A stretch of 19,981 nt of DNA from the NCBI GenBank assembly GCA_022925895.1, contig JAKSYS010000835.1, positions 1 through 19,981 of the forward strand, written 5' to 3'. Of the stretch, positions 9,713 to 17,885 are shown in pieces. Under the pieces are notes generated by a model that ran no database searches, was not told where the DNA came from, and saw only the letters and a program-made list of their open reading frames with translations. Positions within the stretch are counted from its first letter, which is position 1. Each line of letters begins with the position of its first letter. Made by a program: the position numbers and the translations under genes. This stretch comes from Fragilaria crotonensis. Taxonomy: Eukaryota; Bacillariophyta; Fragilariophyceae; Fragilariales; Fragilariaceae.

Positions 9713-11104
9713 ATGTCGACTGGATTCGGAGTTAATAACCCTTTCGCGCAAACGAGTCAATTCTCGAAATCGCCCGGTAGCAGCTTGGGCAACAGCTTGA
9801 GCTCTCTGAACGACGAAAACTTCCAAGTTTCAACCGATGACGTGGACCAGCTTCTTTCAGCTCTGGAGGCGTCGACAAATGATCACGACTTTCTAAAATC
9901 AAATGATGATAGTTTTGTTCAGGAGATGTTGGGGAGTGAAAACGTGGCTGGGATGCAAAGCCTCTCTTTGACGCAGACGGAAGCACGAGAACTAGGTTTG
10001 ACTCTTGCTGGTCACCATTCATTTAATTCTCTTGGAGGGATTGAACCTCTCGGACTATTTGACTTGACGAGCGACCCGAATCTTCTCCCTGCCGGAGCCC
10101 TGTCCTTTAATCTTCAGTCCAGTTCTCAGAAACTCGATGACTTCGTCCACAAATTTGACACCAGCGACTCAAATATGGATGAAAACGGGGGCGAGAACAC
10201 CAATCCTGTAAACCCTTTCTCTATGGCAGGAATCAACAATGAGGAACCCTCGGGTGAAGCAACATTGTCAGCAGGTGGCAAACGTAGGAGAGTTCCACGC
10301 CGAGGCAGTCTTCCCACCATGCACCTCCACTACGAGGATCCGTACGAGCCAACTCCTATCATTGAGCATAAGACAATGTTCGAACAACAACAACATGAGG
10401 AGGAGCCACCACCAAAGCTTGCAGCCGTTCCAGTTGACGATGCCGTTCCTTCCGATAATCCTCCAGGTGGTCGTCGGCGTGCTCAGAGGCGAGGTAGTCT
10501 GCCGACAATGCATTTGAACTACGAATCTTCGAGCTTCGCTGCCTCATCGAGTAGTGGCAATGACGAATACTATTCTAGTGGTAATGGAGCGTATCAAGAC
10601 GTCTTTCAAGAGGCAGAGTATGGGACCACCAGTTTCATGCAAATGGAAAATCCCGAAGGTACTCCTCGCAGGGTCGGGCGCATGCAACGACGTGGTAGTA
10701 CTGGTTCGTTCTACGCCGGTTCCACCTCTGCCTCGTACCGTTCCCACGCTGGACTTGGAGTTGGCGACGTTTCTGCGACGGTTCCAGAGAATCTAGATCC
10801 CGAAAAAATGATGAAAAGGCTACAGGAGCTTATGGAGCAGTCGTATTCCACGCAAAGCAAACTACAGCAGTGGGACAAGGCCAATGGGCTCCCGAAGTCG
10901 CACTCCCAGACCATGGTGAATACTTCACGATCTAGAAAGCAGTTACTGGATGGAGTTATTTTGCCGAAATGGGATGGCACGCCTTTAATAAGCGAGGATG
11001 TGGAACTCGGAAAACCAAAACCAAGAAGTAAGGTTCACAAAAAGGATAGCGGAGGAAAGATGAAGCGCCGCATGAGCGCACCCACAAGCTCCGGATTTTT
11101 TTGA
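9713..11104 (+). CDS. Unrecognised serine-rich protein with repeated RRGSLP phosphosite-like motifs
   Basis: Single-exon gene for 463 residues from the first in-frame ATG (MSTGFGVNNPF). I recognise no catalytic domain. The protein is low-complexity and hydrophilic, with no signal peptide or membrane span. It carries a repeated motif: RRGSLPTMHLHYE (Ser199), RRGSLPTMHLNYE (Ser262), RRGSTGSF (Ser329) and RRMSAPTSS (Ser455), each preceded by further basic residues. R-R-x-S fits a PKA/basophilic kinase consensus and R-x-x-S-x-P fits 14-3-3 binding. Near residues 360-430 there is a more ordered part with a short helix (PEKMMKRLQELMEQSYS) and then KLQQWDKANGLPKSHSQTM and SRSRKQLLDGVILPKW, which looks like a conserved block. 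A regulatory, multiply phosphorylated scaffold or nuclear protein is plausible but inferred. A TATAAATA lies 53 bp upstream. Confidence 0.85.
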   Translation: MSTGFGVNNPFAQTSQFSKSPGSSLGNSLSSLNDENFQVSTDDVDQLLSALEASTNDHDFLKSNDDSFVQEMLGSENVAGMQSLSLTQTEARELGLTLAGHHSFNSLGGIEPLGLFDLTSDPNLLPAGALSFNLQSSSQKLDDFVHKFDTSDSNMDENGGENTNPVNPFSMAGINNEEPSGEATLSAGGKRRRVPRRGSLPTMHLHYEDPYEPTPIIEHKTMFEQQQHEEEPPPKLAAVPVDDAVPSDNPPGGRRRAQRRGSLPTMHLNYESSSFAASSSSGNDEYYSSGNGAYQDVFQEAEYGTTSFMQMENPEGTPRRVGRMQRRGSTGSFYAGSTSASYRSHAGLGVGDVSATVPENLDPEKMMKRLQELMEQSYSTQSKLQQWDKANGLPKSHSQTMVNTSRSRKQLLDGVILPKWDGTPLISEDVELGKPKPRSKVHKKDSGGKMKRRMSAPTSSGFF

Positions 11105-12100
11105 CTGATACGCGAGGGTTAGGGGAGGAGTCTCTCGTCGTAGACGCCTTTCAACGCTAAACACTGCCAGTCCGCGATTGCTCATGCCCTTAACAGGGTG
11201 GAAGATTGCGTTCGTGCACAGCACTATCTCTCTTCATCATTGCGAGCTGCACTAGTGTTGTTGGACTACAACGGTACTCCAAGGTATTCATGGTTTAGCA
11301 TGTCTTTAAAGTTAAGAAATATATCACCTAATTTTTAGAGACGTGAAACGTTTAACCTCGCCTCACCTCACCGAGAGCAATTTTTTCTGGCTGGAACTAA
11401 ACTGTCACTTCGAATTTTCATTCCTTTGATGTGAAGCATTCGCAACCTTCGCAGATCTGTCTCCGACGTAAACGTTTACTACAATTGACGCTTTCTCATC
11501 TGATCCTTCACAAATTGTCTGAACAACCATGGATGGCTAGCAGTGAAAGCTCCATTGAAGCAAGGAAAGTCAATTAATCATATGGATGAGGCCGCAAACT
11601 TGATTGGAAAAGGTGGCATTTTTTGCAGGCCTTGACAAATGGAACCTCATGGATGAAGGATTCACAAAACTCAGCTTCACAACATCAGTTTGTATTTGGT
11701 TGATTGCTCTTCATCTCCATCTTGGTCAAGAAACGACCTTGAGAATCCTTGAAATTTCACGCAGAGCAGGTGTAGCGGAAGTGTTGACCATGAAATACTG
11801 CCGGTAGTCAACGAACGGACTATATTTGGTAAGTTAAGGTTTCACTCGGGGCTCGGGGCTGCTTCTCAACTTCAGGTTTTGTTGGCTCATGCCTCATGCC
11901 TCATGCGTGAAGACGCGAGACTAATGTTTCAAAGTACATTAACGACACGAAGTGAGATTCTTTATCATAATACCATGGTAGTAACAGTAGCACCTACTGG
12001 TGCCAAGTTGGAGCATAGCAGCATAGCGCACACGCCGGACTCCGGAGTAACGTACACGGATTAGTTTTGCGTTTTGCGTCATCGTCGGAAAATGTGTTTA
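11105..12100. other. Intergenic region between the RRGSLP gene and the nested transposons
   Basis: No gene is supported. An open plus-strand frame at 11604-11807 is short and without motifs. Small slippage repeats occur at 11848-11862 (GCTCGGG words) and a perfect triple CTCATGC at 11886-11906. Confidence 0.4.
11886..11906. repeat. Three tandem copies of CTCATGC
   Basis: The 7-bp unit CTCATGC is repeated three times without mismatch. Microsatellite-scale slippage product. Confidence 0.9.
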
Positions 12101-12103
12101 TGA

Positions 12104-12190
12104 GGCCGATGCTTACAGAAAACGAAACAGGACACACGAACAAAACTCGACGTCTTTTTTCTAAAAACTCAATGCTTATGTCCTAAAAAG
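12104..12190 (+). repeat. Left terminal inverted repeat
   Basis: The outer 20 bp match the right end perfectly in inverse orientation; the inner part matches imperfectly, including ATGCTTATG at 12172. The inner boundary is approximate. Confidence 0.7.
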
Positions 12191-12204
12191 TTTACACGAA
12201 AACT

Positions 12205-12298
12205 GTGTCGACGTTTGTGAATCCGGGTTGTTTTCGTCTCGAAAACAAACATCGACACAATTTTTAGAAAGGACCCGGCTTCTAACAAACGTCGACAC
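12205..12298. repeat. Subterminal inverted repeat with nested hairpin
   Basis: GTGTCGACGTTTGT (12205-12218) pairs perfectly with ACAAACGTCGACAC (12285-12298). Inside, CCGGGT (12223-12228) matches ACCCGG (12273-12278), and TTGTTTTCG-TCT-CGAAAACAA (12228-12248) forms a 9-bp perfect stem with a 3-nt loop. The structure could fold as a cruciform in DNA or a hairpin in RNA. It lies just inside the left end of the DNA transposon and may be a transposase-binding array or a small nested element. Confidence 0.75.
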
Positions 12299-12489
12299 TG
12301 GACTACTGTCTACCAGCTATGATGAGTGTTTATGTTAGTTCGATCGGCATGTTTTTGCACATTGTTTGTTGAAGTATATTCTGCCTCCTTCCACCACATT
12401 TGAATCCATTTATCAAGCAATCATGGGCGCAAAGGCTTCAAAAGTCATTGCTATTGACATGTTGAAGGGTCTGTGTGGTTTTGGTGTAG

Positions 12490-12744
12490 ATGTTCCGCTC
12501 ACAGAGAATGATTGTTTTTGACGAGAACGGTGAAATCGAAGACGAAAAATTCGACGAATACCTCATGCAAGAAGACGATGACGAAGAACGGAGGAAAAAG
12601 GCGCTCCATGCTTTGGTCAGCATGATCGGGCAACGAATTAAACGACAGAGAGAAGTCTCACTGGAGTCCAAGAGACGAGAAAGCCGTCCAAACAAGAAAA
12701 CACGAATCCACGCCGGCTTTGAAAAAAGCACCGGATGCTGGTAA
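12490..12744 (+). CDS. Small ORF inside the DNA transposon, acidic then basic protein
   Basis: An 84-residue frame starts at ATG 12490 (a second ATG at 12508 is equally plausible) and ends at TAA 12742-12744. The first half is acidic (DENGEIEDEKFDEYLMQEDD), the second helical and basic (RRKKALHALVSMIGQRIKRQ, then KRRESRPNKKTR). This could be the N-terminal piece of a transposase or a small DNA-binding accessory protein; a GTAAAG near 12741 could be a splice donor to a longer product that I could not trace. Its 3' 87 bp overlap the 3' end of the opposing ORF. Family not recognised. Confidence 0.4.
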   Translation: MFRSQRMIVFDENGEIEDEKFDEYLMQEDDDEERRKKALHALVSMIGQRIKRQREVSLESKRRESRPNKKTRIHAGFEKSTGCW

Positions 12745-13521
12745 AGTTTGTCGCACCATAACCCCGACTCTGTCGTTGTCGACTTGTGTCGACGTCCCGC
12801 CGGCAGCAGCAGAATCAGTTATCGGTGTCGTCGTTGCCGCCACCGTCGTAGCAGCCCTAGCAGTTGTTTCACCAGCACCAGTAAGAACGACTGTTGTGAA
12901 CGTCGTCGTCGTTGTTGTTGTCACAGCAGATTCCTCATTCACGTGTTTCGCCATTTCTCGGTCGCAGTCGTTGTGCATTGCCACAAGACACCACTTGATA
13001 TAGTCGTCCCAGTTCGTACCTGATGGAAAAGTTCCATCACGATACGGACTACCCAAAGCAGTTGCAAGTCCCATCATCTTCTTGCAGGTCGCCACCACAT
13101 CCTTTGCCTTTCGGAGCAAAGTCCGACCTGCAATCCTCTCATTATTTGTGAAGTTCTTCTTTGACAAGAGCTCCTTGGTGATGGACATCGGTCCAACAAA
13201 AATATTCAATCCACCATGCCTATGCAACTTTGGCGGCATAGTGAGAACAATTTGCCCGAATTCATCAGGTTCGGAATTCGCAAACAAGCCTGTGAATCTG
13301 TGAAGCCCGTTGATGAACTGGTCAAGGTAGCTGATGATCTCGGGGTCATCGCCGCCAAAATACAGTGCAGTCATCATCTCGGCCATCGTACTTTCAGTCA
13401 TCGAATCACCTCCCTGTGCAATCGTAGGGGAATCGTAACATGCAAATGCAATAAGTGCCTGCATCTCAGTCATGAGCTTCTTCGTGACATTCGTTCCGAC
13501 TTGCTTGCCTGCTCTCGACAT
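12658..13521 (-). CDS. Uncharacterised 287-residue ORF inside the DNA transposon
   Basis: The minus-strand frame from ATG 13521 encodes MSRAGKQVGTNVTKKL and continues for 287 residues to the stop at 12660-12658. Residues about 10-190 look like a globular helical domain (for example YLDQFINGLHRFTGLFANSE and WDDYIKWCLVAMHND). They are followed by a threonine/alanine-rich low-complexity tail encoded by GTC/GTT repeats near 12895-12925. The last 20-30 codons are antisense to the opposing small ORF and may not be real. I do not recognise the family: it may be a transposon accessory protein or a captured host gene. The LTR element is inserted 53 bp upstream of the ATG, and the frame is open through the insertion point into the LTR. 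A TATATAAG on this strand near 19782-19775 would originally have lain about 160 bp upstream. Confidence 0.5.
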   Translation of the reverse strand: MSRAGKQVGTNVTKKLMTEMQALIAFACYDSPTIAQGGDSMTESTMAEMMTALYFGGDDPEIISYLDQFINGLHRFTGLFANSEPDEFGQIVLTMPPKLHRHGGLNIFVGPMSITKELLSKKNFTNNERIAGRTLLRKAKDVVATCKKMMGLATALGSPYRDGTFPSGTNWDDYIKWCLVAMHNDCDREMAKHVNEESAVTTTTTTTFTTVVLTGAGETTARAATTVAATTTPITDSAAAGGTSTQVDNDRVGVMVRQTLPASGAFFKAGVDSCFLVWTAFSSLGLQ

Positions 13522-13569
13522 GATGACGGCGCGCCCAATTTGGATTGTTTGATGGATATTGTGATCTCT

Positions 13570-13574
13570 CTGAG
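13570..13574. repeat. Left target-site duplication CTGAG
   Basis: CTGAG immediately before the 5' LTR is repeated exactly after the 3' LTR (19666-19670). A 5-bp duplication is the normal footprint of Ty1/copia integrase. Confidence 0.95.
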
Positions 13575-13898
13575 TGTTGAAGAAAGACGAATCGATGCAC
13601 ATGATTCCGCGCCTGCTCGCAACACGTCGCCTCTGGACGAAGTAAGCGGTAAGGACCATGCCAGTAGAACCACGTGGGCAGACGTAGTAAAGGGACATGT
13701 GGCCGAAACGAAGCAAAAGCTGAAAGTAGAAAGTAAAGGATTGCGCACGAGATCACTTTCTCGAAACAATCCTGTTAAGTAGGACCGAAGTTTGTTTAGC
13801 AACTTCCGACTATCTTTCAACATCGGTTGATCCCCTGGAGATAGACTATACGGAGTTAAACGCTCAACGTATATCTAGGAAGATCTACTTCTGCAACA
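13575..13898 (+). repeat. 5' long terminal repeat
   Basis: 324 bp, TGTTGAAGAAAG...CTTCTGCAACA. It differs from the 3' LTR only at 13814 (C here, T at 19581). It should carry the promoter, but no clear TATA box is seen. Confidence 0.95.
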
Positions 13899-13923
13899 TT
13901 GTTTCGAGAAAGGTTCGAACTAG

Positions 13924-14292
13924 ATGGAAGAAGAGAGATCGGTTGACGAACTCATAGCCGAACTACGAGTACTCAAGATCAGGGAGGCAGAAATTGTAAC
14001 TGCGCTAGAACGGGCGAATAGAACTGGCAAAGGAGCACGCATCCTAGGGGCTGCTGAAGGGCGCAGGCAGGAAGGCCACGCGCAAGTGCCCTACGGATTC
14101 AGAAGAGGCGACCGCGTGCGAATTATCAACAAAGTCAGAAAGCCCGCAACCGCAGGGATATCTTGGACTGAGGAGAAGGAACGACTGGCCACTGTAACGA
14201 AGATCATACCCGACCAAGTGCACATACGCACCGACAACGGAACAAACACCTGGAGGGCCCCGAACAACCTGGAAATACAGACGACGCCATAA
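13924..14292 (+). CDS. Small ORF ahead of gag (ORF0): coiled coil plus SH3/Tudor-like part
   Basis: A 122-residue protein begins 26 bp after the 5' LTR. The N-terminal 30 residues (VDELIAELRVLKIREAEIVT) form a heptad-like helix suited to oligomerisation. The rest (GDRVRIINKVRKP, then ATVTKIIPDQVHIRTDNGTN and WRAPNNL) has the strand pattern of an SH3-like barrel of the kind that binds nucleic acid or chromatin; this is inference from pattern. Its stop TAA overlaps the gag ATG as TAATG. Standard copia elements have no such ORF; I recall similar ones in other diatom copia elements but cannot confirm it here. It is unbroken. Confidence 0.75.
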   Translation: MEEERSVDELIAELRVLKIREAEIVTALERANRTGKGARILGAAEGRRQEGHAQVPYGFRRGDRVRIINKVRKPATAGISWTEEKERLATVTKIIPDQVHIRTDNGTNTWRAPNNLEIQTTP

Positions 14293-15746
14293 TGAGCAGC
14301 AATAACAGCACAGCCGGAGATACGAACGTGAGTGGTTTGACCACAGAGACAGGCAGAAGCGGAGGCAGAGCGGGACGCGGTGGACAGCGGAACCGTAGCG
14401 GAAGAAGCGGCAGAGGCCAGCAAAGCGGGCGAGGAAGCCACCGACCACCAAGAACCACAGGTTTTAAAGGAACGACAACCGAGATGAACGGCAACGTGTT
14501 CGAGTGTTATGACGAGCAGACCGACCGGCGACAGTATGCAAAGACAGTAGAAGCCCTCGAAGGGTACGCGAAGAAGAACCTCAAGTATGCCGAGGACCTT
14601 GCAACCTTATTTGCCACGGAGATGAAACTCCCCACACTCGAGAAGCCCATGAGACCTGGACCAGACGCAGACGAGACTGACCTCGCAATCTGGAACGAGG
14701 ACATACGTGACTACGCGAAGCGCAAACGAGTGCTACGAGGCAACCTGGCAGCACTTCAGGCCGTCATCTGGGGCCAGTGCAGCGAAGCCATGAAGGCTAA
14801 GGTGAAGTCCCTGGACGGATACGCAGCCAGTGCGAAAGAAGACGACTGCGAATGGTTGCTCAACAACATCAAGGCGATCACGATGCAGTTCGATGCAAAA
14901 CACAACGGGTACATCTCCATGCTGGACGCCACCGCTGCATTCCTCAACTGCAGACAGCAGCAGGGACAGAGCGCCGACAGCTACTTGGAGGCCATGAAGA
15001 GCCACACCGATACGATTGAGTACCACGGCGGAACGCTGGTACTGAATCCAAAGCTCGCGCCGGAGACCAAGGACGACGGAACCATGTACACCGCCGAGGA
15101 AAGGGCAAGGATTGCACGTGACTGCACCCTGGCCGCCGCTCTCATTCGCGGCTCAGATCCCACGAGATACGGAACCTTAGTGGCTGATCTTGCGAACCAG
15201 TACAGTAAAGGTAAGGATGAGTATCCCACCGACATCACGTCCGCTTACAGCTTGCTCGTGAACTACCGGACGCCTGTGAACGCCACGTACCGTGCCCGGA
15301 ACAGCGCCGTCGCCAGCGAGTCCAGCACGACGCCTGCGCAAGCGAGCGCTGCGAACGAAGGAAGCGCCATGACTTTCGCACAGCGATCCACGAGCACGCC
15401 AGGTACGAATGGCGTGACGCACGAAGGGATCACGTGCTACAGGTGCAACAACACTGGACACTATGCATCGGACTGTCCGGACGAACAGGCGAGCAGCACC
15501 ACCTCCGGAACCACCCTCCTGCAGTACGGACTCATGTTGGCGCAGGGACGACCGCAATCGACCCATCGTGGATATTGCTTGACTCGCAATCTACGATCTC
15601 GGTTTTCAGGAACCCCGACATGCTCACCAACATTCGGCCGAGCGACCGTACTCTCAGGGCGGTTACGAACGGAGGGTTCCAGGACTCCACGCTCGTGGGT
15701 GATTTCCCAAACCTCGGACCCGTGTGGTTCAATCCGGCGTCCATAG
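14292..15746 (+). CDS. Gag of the copia element with one zinc knuckle
   Basis: The frame opens at the ATG within TAATG and gives 484 residues, though the true Gag part ends near residue 418 (MLAQ, about 15545), after which the pol frame takes over in another register. The N-terminus is rich in Arg, Gly and Ser (about 20-50), a likely RNA-binding stretch. Residues about 70-330 are the helical capsid-like region. A CCHC knuckle C-x2-C-x4-H-x4-C (Cys382, Cys385, His390, Cys395; CYRCNNTGHYASDC) binds RNA. No stops or frameshifts interrupt this part, in contrast to pol downstream. Gag assembles virus-like particles that package the element RNA. Confidence 0.9.
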   Translation: MSSNNSTAGDTNVSGLTTETGRSGGRAGRGGQRNRSGRSGRGQQSGRGSHRPPRTTGFKGTTTEMNGNVFECYDEQTDRRQYAKTVEALEGYAKKNLKYAEDLATLFATEMKLPTLEKPMRPGPDADETDLAIWNEDIRDYAKRKRVLRGNLAALQAVIWGQCSEAMKAKVKSLDGYAASAKEDDCEWLLNNIKAITMQFDAKHNGYISMLDATAAFLNCRQQQGQSADSYLEAMKSHTDTIEYHGGTLVLNPKLAPETKDDGTMYTAEERARIARDCTLAAALIRGSDPTRYGTLVADLANQYSKGKDEYPTDITSAYSLLVNYRTPVNATYRARNSAVASESSTTPAQASAANEGSAMTFAQRSTSTPGTNGVTHEGITCYRCNNTGHYASDCPDEQASSTTSGTTLLQYGLMLAQGRPQSTHRGYCLTRNLRSRFSGTPTCSPTFGRATVLSGRLRTEGSRTPRSWVISQTSDPCGSIRRP

Positions 15747-15958
15747 CGAATATCCTCTCGCTCGCCGACGTACGCAAGGTGTGCCGTGTTACGATGGACA
15801 CGATAGCCGAGCCTGCCATGCACGTCCACCGCCTCGATGGCTCCACCATGAAGTTCGTCGAGCACGAGTGCGGGCTTTACGTATATTTTCCGAGTAGTAG
15901 CAATAACGTTGGTGCCTATACTCTGGTGTCCACGGTGGCGGAACAGAAGAAACTTTAG
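15545..15958 (+). pseudogene. Protease segment of copia pol, shifted relative to gag and to integrase
   Basis: This stretch lies in frame -1 relative to gag and reads SWILLDSQSTISVF onward, with the catalytic Asp codon at 15581-15583. The active-site triplet is D-S-Q, whereas retroviral-type aspartic proteases normally have D-T/S-G; I recall D-S-Q in other diatom copia elements. Later words such as DFPNLGPVWFNP, ANILSLADVRKVCRVTMD and VEHECGLYVY belong to the usual protease-to-integrase region. The frame ends at TAG 15956-15958, where the integrase continues one base on. No canonical -1 slippery heptamer is seen at the gag junction. Confidence 0.8.
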
Positions 15959-16937
15959 TCGGCGCGACATTGCGAACGCCGACATGGCACGCACGCTCTA
16001 CCGCGCCATCGGCCGCCCCAGCGAGGCCGAATTCCAGCGTATCCTCGACAGTGGGTGTATTCGGAACTGCCCCGTCACTTCTCTGGACGCCAAGCGTGCG
16101 CTCACGATCTACGGGCCTGACATCGCAACCCTCAAAGGGAAGACCACGCGCGCCGGTGTTGCACCGCGAGCCCCGAATTTCACTGCCGTGGCTCTACCCC
16201 CCTCCGTGCTTGAGCATCACCGCGACGTCACCCTGTGCGTGGATTTTTTCTTTGTGCAAGGGCACATTTTCTTCCACACCATCTCCCGCAACATTTTCTT
16301 TCGCACGGTGCGTCTCGTGTCCGACCGCACACGCTCCACCATCCTGCACGAGCTGACTACCGTCTGCCGCACGTATACCTCACGAGGTTTCAACATCGTC
16401 GCGATCCATGGCGATCACGAATTCGCATGCATCAGGGACGACCTTCACCCCGTTCGCGTCGATATTGTGCCCGCCGACAGCCACGTCGGGGAGGTCGAGC
16501 GTTCCATACGTACTGTCAAGGAGCGCCTTCGAGCTTGCGTGCACGGTTTGCCCTTCACGCGGCTCCCCAAAATTATGATCGAGCACATGGTTGTCGATGT
16601 CGTCCGGTGCCTCAACATGTTCCCTGCTCCCCACGGCATCTCCGAGTCTCTCAGTCCCCTTTCCTTGGTAACGGGTGTTCCCCCCCCTGACTACAACCAC
16701 CTCCGTCTGGAATTTGGCTCGTACGTGCAACTGTTCGACAACCACGAACCGTCCAACACCATTCGCGCGCGGACCCTTGGCGCCATTGCCCTTACCCCCA
16801 CCGGTAATGCCCAAGGCGACTATTTTTTTCTCTCCCTTGCCTCTGGTTTCCGCGTCGCTCGCCACCGCTGGACCGCTCTACCCATGACTGACACGGCCAT
16901 CGCTCGCGTTGAGGCCCTTGCGAAACTCGAAGAATAA
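15954..16937 (+). pseudogene. Integrase segment of copia pol, ended by an in-frame TAA
   Basis: Continues pol from FSRRDIANADMART. The catalytic core has Asp in LCVDFFFVQG (16242-16244), Asp in IHGDHEF (16413-16415) and Glu either in GEVERS (16497-16499, by alignment with the copia NG-x-ER motif) or in VKERL (16521-16523, by the D-35-E spacing). After core words such as ALTPTGNAQGDYFF and MTDTAIARVEALA, a TAA at 16935-16937 stops the frame. The same frame resumes at once with ETGLVVEWRPDHPV, so the TAA looks like a point nonsense change. The segment is strikingly C-rich on the coding strand compared with gag and RT. Confidence 0.88.
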
Positions 16938-17885
16938 GAGACCGGTCTCGTCGTCGAATGGCGCCCCGACCACCCCGTCCCCGACGACGAGTACGATCGG
17001 GACTACGTCTGCCCCGCTCGTGTCCCCACCGACCCCCCCTCGCCGCTGGCGATTTCTCCTCCGTCGACGCTTCCGAACTCGCCGACCTACATGCTGACGC
17101 TGCTGCTCACGATGTTCCTCCCCCCGTTCTCACGGTCCCGGACCAAGGAGCGCCCATGCACCAGCGACAGCATGACGACGACGTAGCATACGACGCAGAC
17201 GCTGCCGAGGACCGCGACGCAGCCCATGGCGCCGACGCCGACGACGATCGCGACGCATCCTATGGGGCTGCTGATGACGCCGACTACCAATCCGGTGCTG
17301 ATGATGACGACTACCAATACGGTGCCTATGGAGATGAAGGACGCCAAGATGGCATTCCCGAAGATGACATCGAAGCCGAGGACGCCGTCGACGCCGAGGA
17401 CGACATCGACGCTCACATCGAGGAGCCTGAGGACATCCCTGACGCTGCCGGGTACGAAGCAGGGAAATCGAGGGCGACGACATTGATGAAGCATCGTCCC
17501 TGGTCGGAGGTGCAACCAGCACAAACCAAGGAGCGCAACGGGTGCAATATGACCTCCGAGACAGGTCCAACCGGATCACGCATCGATTCCGAGCCGCCAT
17601 GGATGAGCCTTTCAGCAATAAATCCTATTTCCCGCCGACCCAATTGCTATACTACGACATTTTCAAGCACATCATGACTGGCGACGACAACGTTGTGCGA
17701 GGACACACAATGACGCAAATGTCAGCAAATGCAGGAATAAAGAAGCACGGCCGGAGAGCCGAAGAAGCCTTACTGACCGAGTTTTCGCAGTTCGAGGATT
17801 TGAACGTACGAGCCCCTCGACCCGAACAATCTAACCAAGGAGCAGAAGGAGGAGCCCTTCGCGCAATCCCAACTATCAAAGAGAA
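16938..17885 (+). pseudogene. Acidic linker between integrase and reverse transcriptase, with frame breaks
   Basis: After the TAA the frame continues to about 17045 and then moves by -1 at a C-run (CCCCCCC). The next frame, to about 17462, encodes a highly acidic, aspartate-rich linker (DADAAEDRDAAHG, EAEDAVDAEDDID). A further -1 change leads to a third frame with GATSTNQGAQRVQYDLRDRS and AMDEPFSNKSY, which is the conserved start of the RT region. This is followed by another shift at an A-run near 17885 (GAGAAAAGTGTG). The order of these words matches related copia Pol proteins, which shows that the breaks are inside one original ORF. Confidence 0.75.

Noticed and set aside
12423-12521. Short ORF MGAKASKVIAIDMLKG joined by an intron to the ORF at 12490
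   Set aside because: The only GT-AG pair (12469 to 12504) makes a 36-bp intron and the phase does not fit the downstream frame.
13216-13782. Plus-strand 188-residue ORF across the 5' LTR
   Set aside because: Its left half is antisense to the 287-residue minus-strand ORF and its right half is the LTR part of the pol tail; it is a chance fusion at the insertion point.
13899-13920. Primer-binding site for initiator Met-tRNA
   Set aside because: The sequence after the 5' LTR does not begin with TGG and does not match the usual copia site; only a GTTCGAAC T-loop-like core is present, so no primer tRNA is assigned.
15480-15560. Programmed -1 frameshift between gag and protease
   Set aside because: The frame change is -1, but I find no X-XXY-YYZ heptamer in the overlap and no obvious following structure. 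With many other breaks in pol, an indel is as likely.
15945-15965. Ty1-like +1 frameshift at CTT-TAG between protease and integrase
   Set aside because: The site reads CTT TAG with a +1 continuation, which recalls Ty1, but the boundary is not a gag-pol junction and the loss of two T from a T-run explains it equally well.
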